Shown here: positions 62,276 through 64,000 of the stretch, piece by piece | Layout of the letters: every line of letters starts with the position of its first letter | Numbering within the stretch: position 1 is the stretch's first letter | Assembly: GCA_001724275.1 (NCBI GenBank) | Contig: MEDZ01000007.1 | Location: 38,159 to 102,158, forward strand | Direction: 5' to 3' | DNA from: Gemmatimonadetes bacterium SCN 70-22 | Lineage (GTDB): Bacteria; Gemmatimonadota; Gemmatimonadetes; Gemmatimonadales; Gemmatimonadaceae | Length of the DNA stretch: 64,000 nucleotides | Made by a program: the position numbers and the translations under genes | The notes under the pieces: model-generated | What the model saw: only the letters and a program-made list of their open reading frames with translations | What the model was told of the DNA's origin: nothing | The model's database searches: none

Positions 62276-62323
62276 CGCTGGCGCGCACTCCGTAGCGCTG
62301 GCGCGCACTCCGTAGCGCTGGCG
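62255..62323. repeat. 20-bp tandem repeat at a gene end
   Basis: Three exact copies of gcgctggcgcgcactccgta plus nine bases of a fourth. The stop codon of the small hypothetical gene (62273-62275) is formed at the junction of copies one and two. A gain or loss of whole copies would leave the stop in place. Confidence 0.9.
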
Positions 62324-62644
62324 GGGCGGCACCGAGCCGTCCCGCCGTCCCGCGGGTTCGTGTGCGGGGGAAGGTGGGGAGGGGAGGGGAGGGGGGAAAC
62401 CTTCGTCCCCTCTTCTCGTATCCAAGTGGCGTGGCACGCTGTGGCATGGCGCGTGGTGACGTGGCGTGCTGTGGCGTGGCCCGCCGAGGCGTGGCGCGCC
62501 GCCGACGCTCGGCTCGTGTCGCACAGCCCTCGACTCATCCCGCGCGACTTGGAACCTTCCCCCCACTCCGGTTTCTTGGACCACGCGCCCCCTCCGCCGC
62601 CGGCCCCCGGGCCGGCGGCGCTTCCGGTGCGCCTCCCTCCTCGC
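62324..62644. other. Low-complexity intergenic region with G-quadruplex motif
   Basis: This 321-bp gap contains a G-quadruplex motif of four G runs (62376-62396, gggg at each run), imperfect repeats of gtggc/ggcgtg between about 62428 and 62510, and an 11-bp perfect GC hairpin (62596-62619, gccgccggccc) 25 bp before the kinase start. I see no gene. Confidence 0.55.
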
Positions 62645-64000
62645 ATGGTCGCGCCGGCCGCCCCCGCCTCCCGCCCCTTCTCGCCTCCCGCCTGGGCCAT
62701 CGTCGCCGGTGCCTGGACGGTGTTCGGCGTGATGCACGGAATCGTTTGGTCGCTGTCGGCGCCGCAGCCGTGGGCGGCGTGGCGCTGGGCCATGCCCACG
62801 GCGCTGGCGGTGGCGTGGGGGTGGGCGCTCCTCACGCCCCTGGTGTTCCGCCTGACGCGGTGGGTCGCCCCGTCGCGCGTGGGATGGGCACGGAGCATCG
62901 GCGCACACGCGCTGGCGGCGCTCGGCTGCGCCGCCGGCATCACCTGGTGGCGGCGGCTGGTCCTGGCGGCCTTCTCCGAGTGGGCGCCCGAGTCGTACCT
63001 CCCGGTCCTCCTCTACTGGCTCGACGTCTGGCTGTTCGTCTATGCCTCGCTGGTGGTGATGGGGCATGCGCTGGCCGTGCGCCGGCGGTACGTCGACCGG
63101 ACCGTCCGGGCCCACCTCCTCGAGGCGCAGCTGTCGCGCGCCCAGCTGCAATACCTGGAATTGCAGCTGCAGCCCCACTTCCTGTTCAACGCCCTCAACG
63201 CGATCTCCGAGCTGGCGCACGAGGCGCCGCACGCCGCCGAGCGGATGCTGCGGCGGCTGCACGCCCTCCTCGCCATCTCGCTCGAGCGATCGGGGCGCGA
63301 CGAGGTCACGCTCGACGAGGAGCTGGCGGCGCTGGAGCCGTACCTCGACATCCAGCGCGCCCGCTTCTCCGACTGGCTGGAGGTCGGTGTCGCCGTCCCG
63401 GCGTCGCTGCGCCGCGCCCTCGTCCCCCACCTCATTCTCCAGCCGCTCGTGGAGAACGCGATCCGGCATGGGCTCTCCGTGCGGCAGGGGGCGGGGAAGG
63501 TCGTCGTCCGGGCGGAGCGGAAGGGAGAGCGGCTCGTCCTGTGGGTCGAGGACGACGGGATCGGGTTGCGGCGGGGCGAGCGGTCGCGCGACGGCGTGCC
63601 GCGCCAGGGCATCGGGCTGCGCAATGCCAGCGAGCGCCTGCGCCAGCTCTATGGCGCCGGCCACCGGTTCGAACTCCGTGAGGCCGCGATGGGCGGGGTC
63701 ACGGTGGAACTCGAGATCCCGTATCGCGAGGGGGATCCCCCTGCGGCGCAGCGGCCGGGGCTCCCTCCCGGCGCCTCGGCGATCGGCGCGGCGCCGCTCG
63801 ACGACCCGGCCTCGTGGCGCACGGGCGAGTTTGCCACCCGGCTCCCCTCGCTCTCCCGGCTCGCCCTGCAGCCGCCGGACGACGCGACCACCGGCGCGGG
63901 GCCGGCACCCGAGTGGCAGCCGAGCGGGAGCTTCCGGGCCGCGACGCGCGAGTCGGCGGGTGCGTCGCCGGCCGGGGGCTCGGGGGCGACGGGAGGGGAC
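62645..64000 (+). CDS. LytS/YehU-type sensor histidine kinase (3' end beyond window)
   Basis: The open frame runs to the window end, giving 452 residues. It has four predicted membrane helices (about 14-31, 41-58, 80-97 and 113-137), a short coiled segment, the His_kinase domain with LQPHFLFNALN (His178) and a HATPase_c part (LILQPLVENAIRHGL, EDDGIGL, GIGLRNASERL). It would act with a LytTR-type response regulator, possibly encoded just beyond. After the kinase core (about 360) the protein continues for more than 90 residues of Pro- and Ala-rich sequence without a stop. GTG 62627 is an alternative start. Confidence 0.85.
   Translation, partial: MVAPAAPASRPFSPPAWAIVAGAWTVFGVMHGIVWSLSAPQPWAAWRWAMPTALAVAWGWALLTPLVFRLTRWVAPSRVGWARSIGAHALAALGCAAGITWWRRLVLAAFSEWAPESYLPVLLYWLDVWLFVYASLVVMGHALAVRRRYVDRTVRAHLLEAQLSRAQLQYLELQLQPHFLFNALNAISELAHEAPHAAERMLRRLHALLAISLERSGRDEVTLDEELAALEPYLDIQRARFSDWLEVGVAVPASLRRALVPHLILQPLVENAIRHGLSVRQGAGKVVVRAERKGERLVLWVEDDGIGLRRGERSRDGVPRQGIGLRNASERLRQLYGAGHRFELREAAMGGVTVELEIPYREGDPPAAQRPGLPPGASAIGAAPLDDPASWRTGEFATRLPSLSRLALQPPDDATTGAGPAPEWQPSGSFRAATRESAGASPAGGSGATGGD

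Overview
The window is a high-GC (about 70% by eye) chromosomal segment of a Gram-negative, menaquinone- or ubiquinone-dependent bacterium. SusC/RagA plus SusD/RagB outer-membrane proteins, a complete system I cytochrome c maturation operon, very heme-rich cytochromes, a YbbA-YbbP-TesA block and overlapping ATGA gene junctions fit Gemmatimonadota best. This is an inference from gene content; there is no rRNA gene to confirm it. I found no prophage, insertion sequence, CRISPR array or rRNA.

Layout. 1-3.3 kb: the end of an AI-2E-type transporter, a PAS-GGDEF-EAL signalling protein and a BatA-like VWA protein. 3.3-4.4 kb: a CorA-family transporter. 4.5-10.4 kb: ccmA-B-C-D-E-F-G-H in order with overlapping ends, closed by a rho-independent terminator. 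10.8-18.1 kb: a cytochrome locus with a 9-site lipoprotein cytochrome, a 20-site NapC-like membrane cytochrome, an outer-membrane beta-barrel, a 16-site periplasmic cytochrome and a small lipoprotein. The ccm operon would supply the heme ligation for these, and together they look like an electron route from the quinone pool across both membranes. This is the most interesting system in the window.

18.2-25.4 kb: a CBS protein, a lipoprotein, a P1B metal ATPase with a TPC motif, a USP-DUF5335 fusion, an MgtC/DUF4010 membrane protein and an Acg-like nitroreductase. This grouping resembles a stress or dormancy set. 25.8-27.6 kb: a NarL-type two-component pair. 27.6-29.4 kb: MlaE and MlaD without their ATPase. 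29.5-31.4 kb: a PAS-GAF histidine kinase. 31.5-36.5 kb: a type I secretion-like operon (ABC protein, HlyD, TolC-like) whose ABC protein has lost the Walker A lysine, the LSGGQ motif and the catalytic glutamate.

36.6-38.6 kb: MenG/UbiE (minus) and mannose-1-phosphate guanylyltransferase (plus). 38.9-43.4 kb: a SusC/SusD pair. 43.5-49.8 kb: a CPBP protease, a trans-sulfuration PLP enzyme, a SIMPL protein, a YncE-like beta-propeller and a HExxH lipoprotein protease. 49.8-53.9 kb: ybbP-ybbA divergent from tesA. 54.0-56.0 kb: elongation factor P with an atypical loop, then eight tRNA genes (His, Trp, Glu, Glu, Asp, Leu, Thr, Gly). 56.1-64.0 kb: an EamA transporter, a tandem USP, a conserved hypothetical, glutamate dehydrogenase, two hypotheticals and a LytS-type kinase cut by the window end.

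Two whole-window patterns stand out: many short tandem repeats between genes, and an overrepresented octamer, CGTTAGGC, usually read in frame as Leu-Gly with the rare TTA codon.
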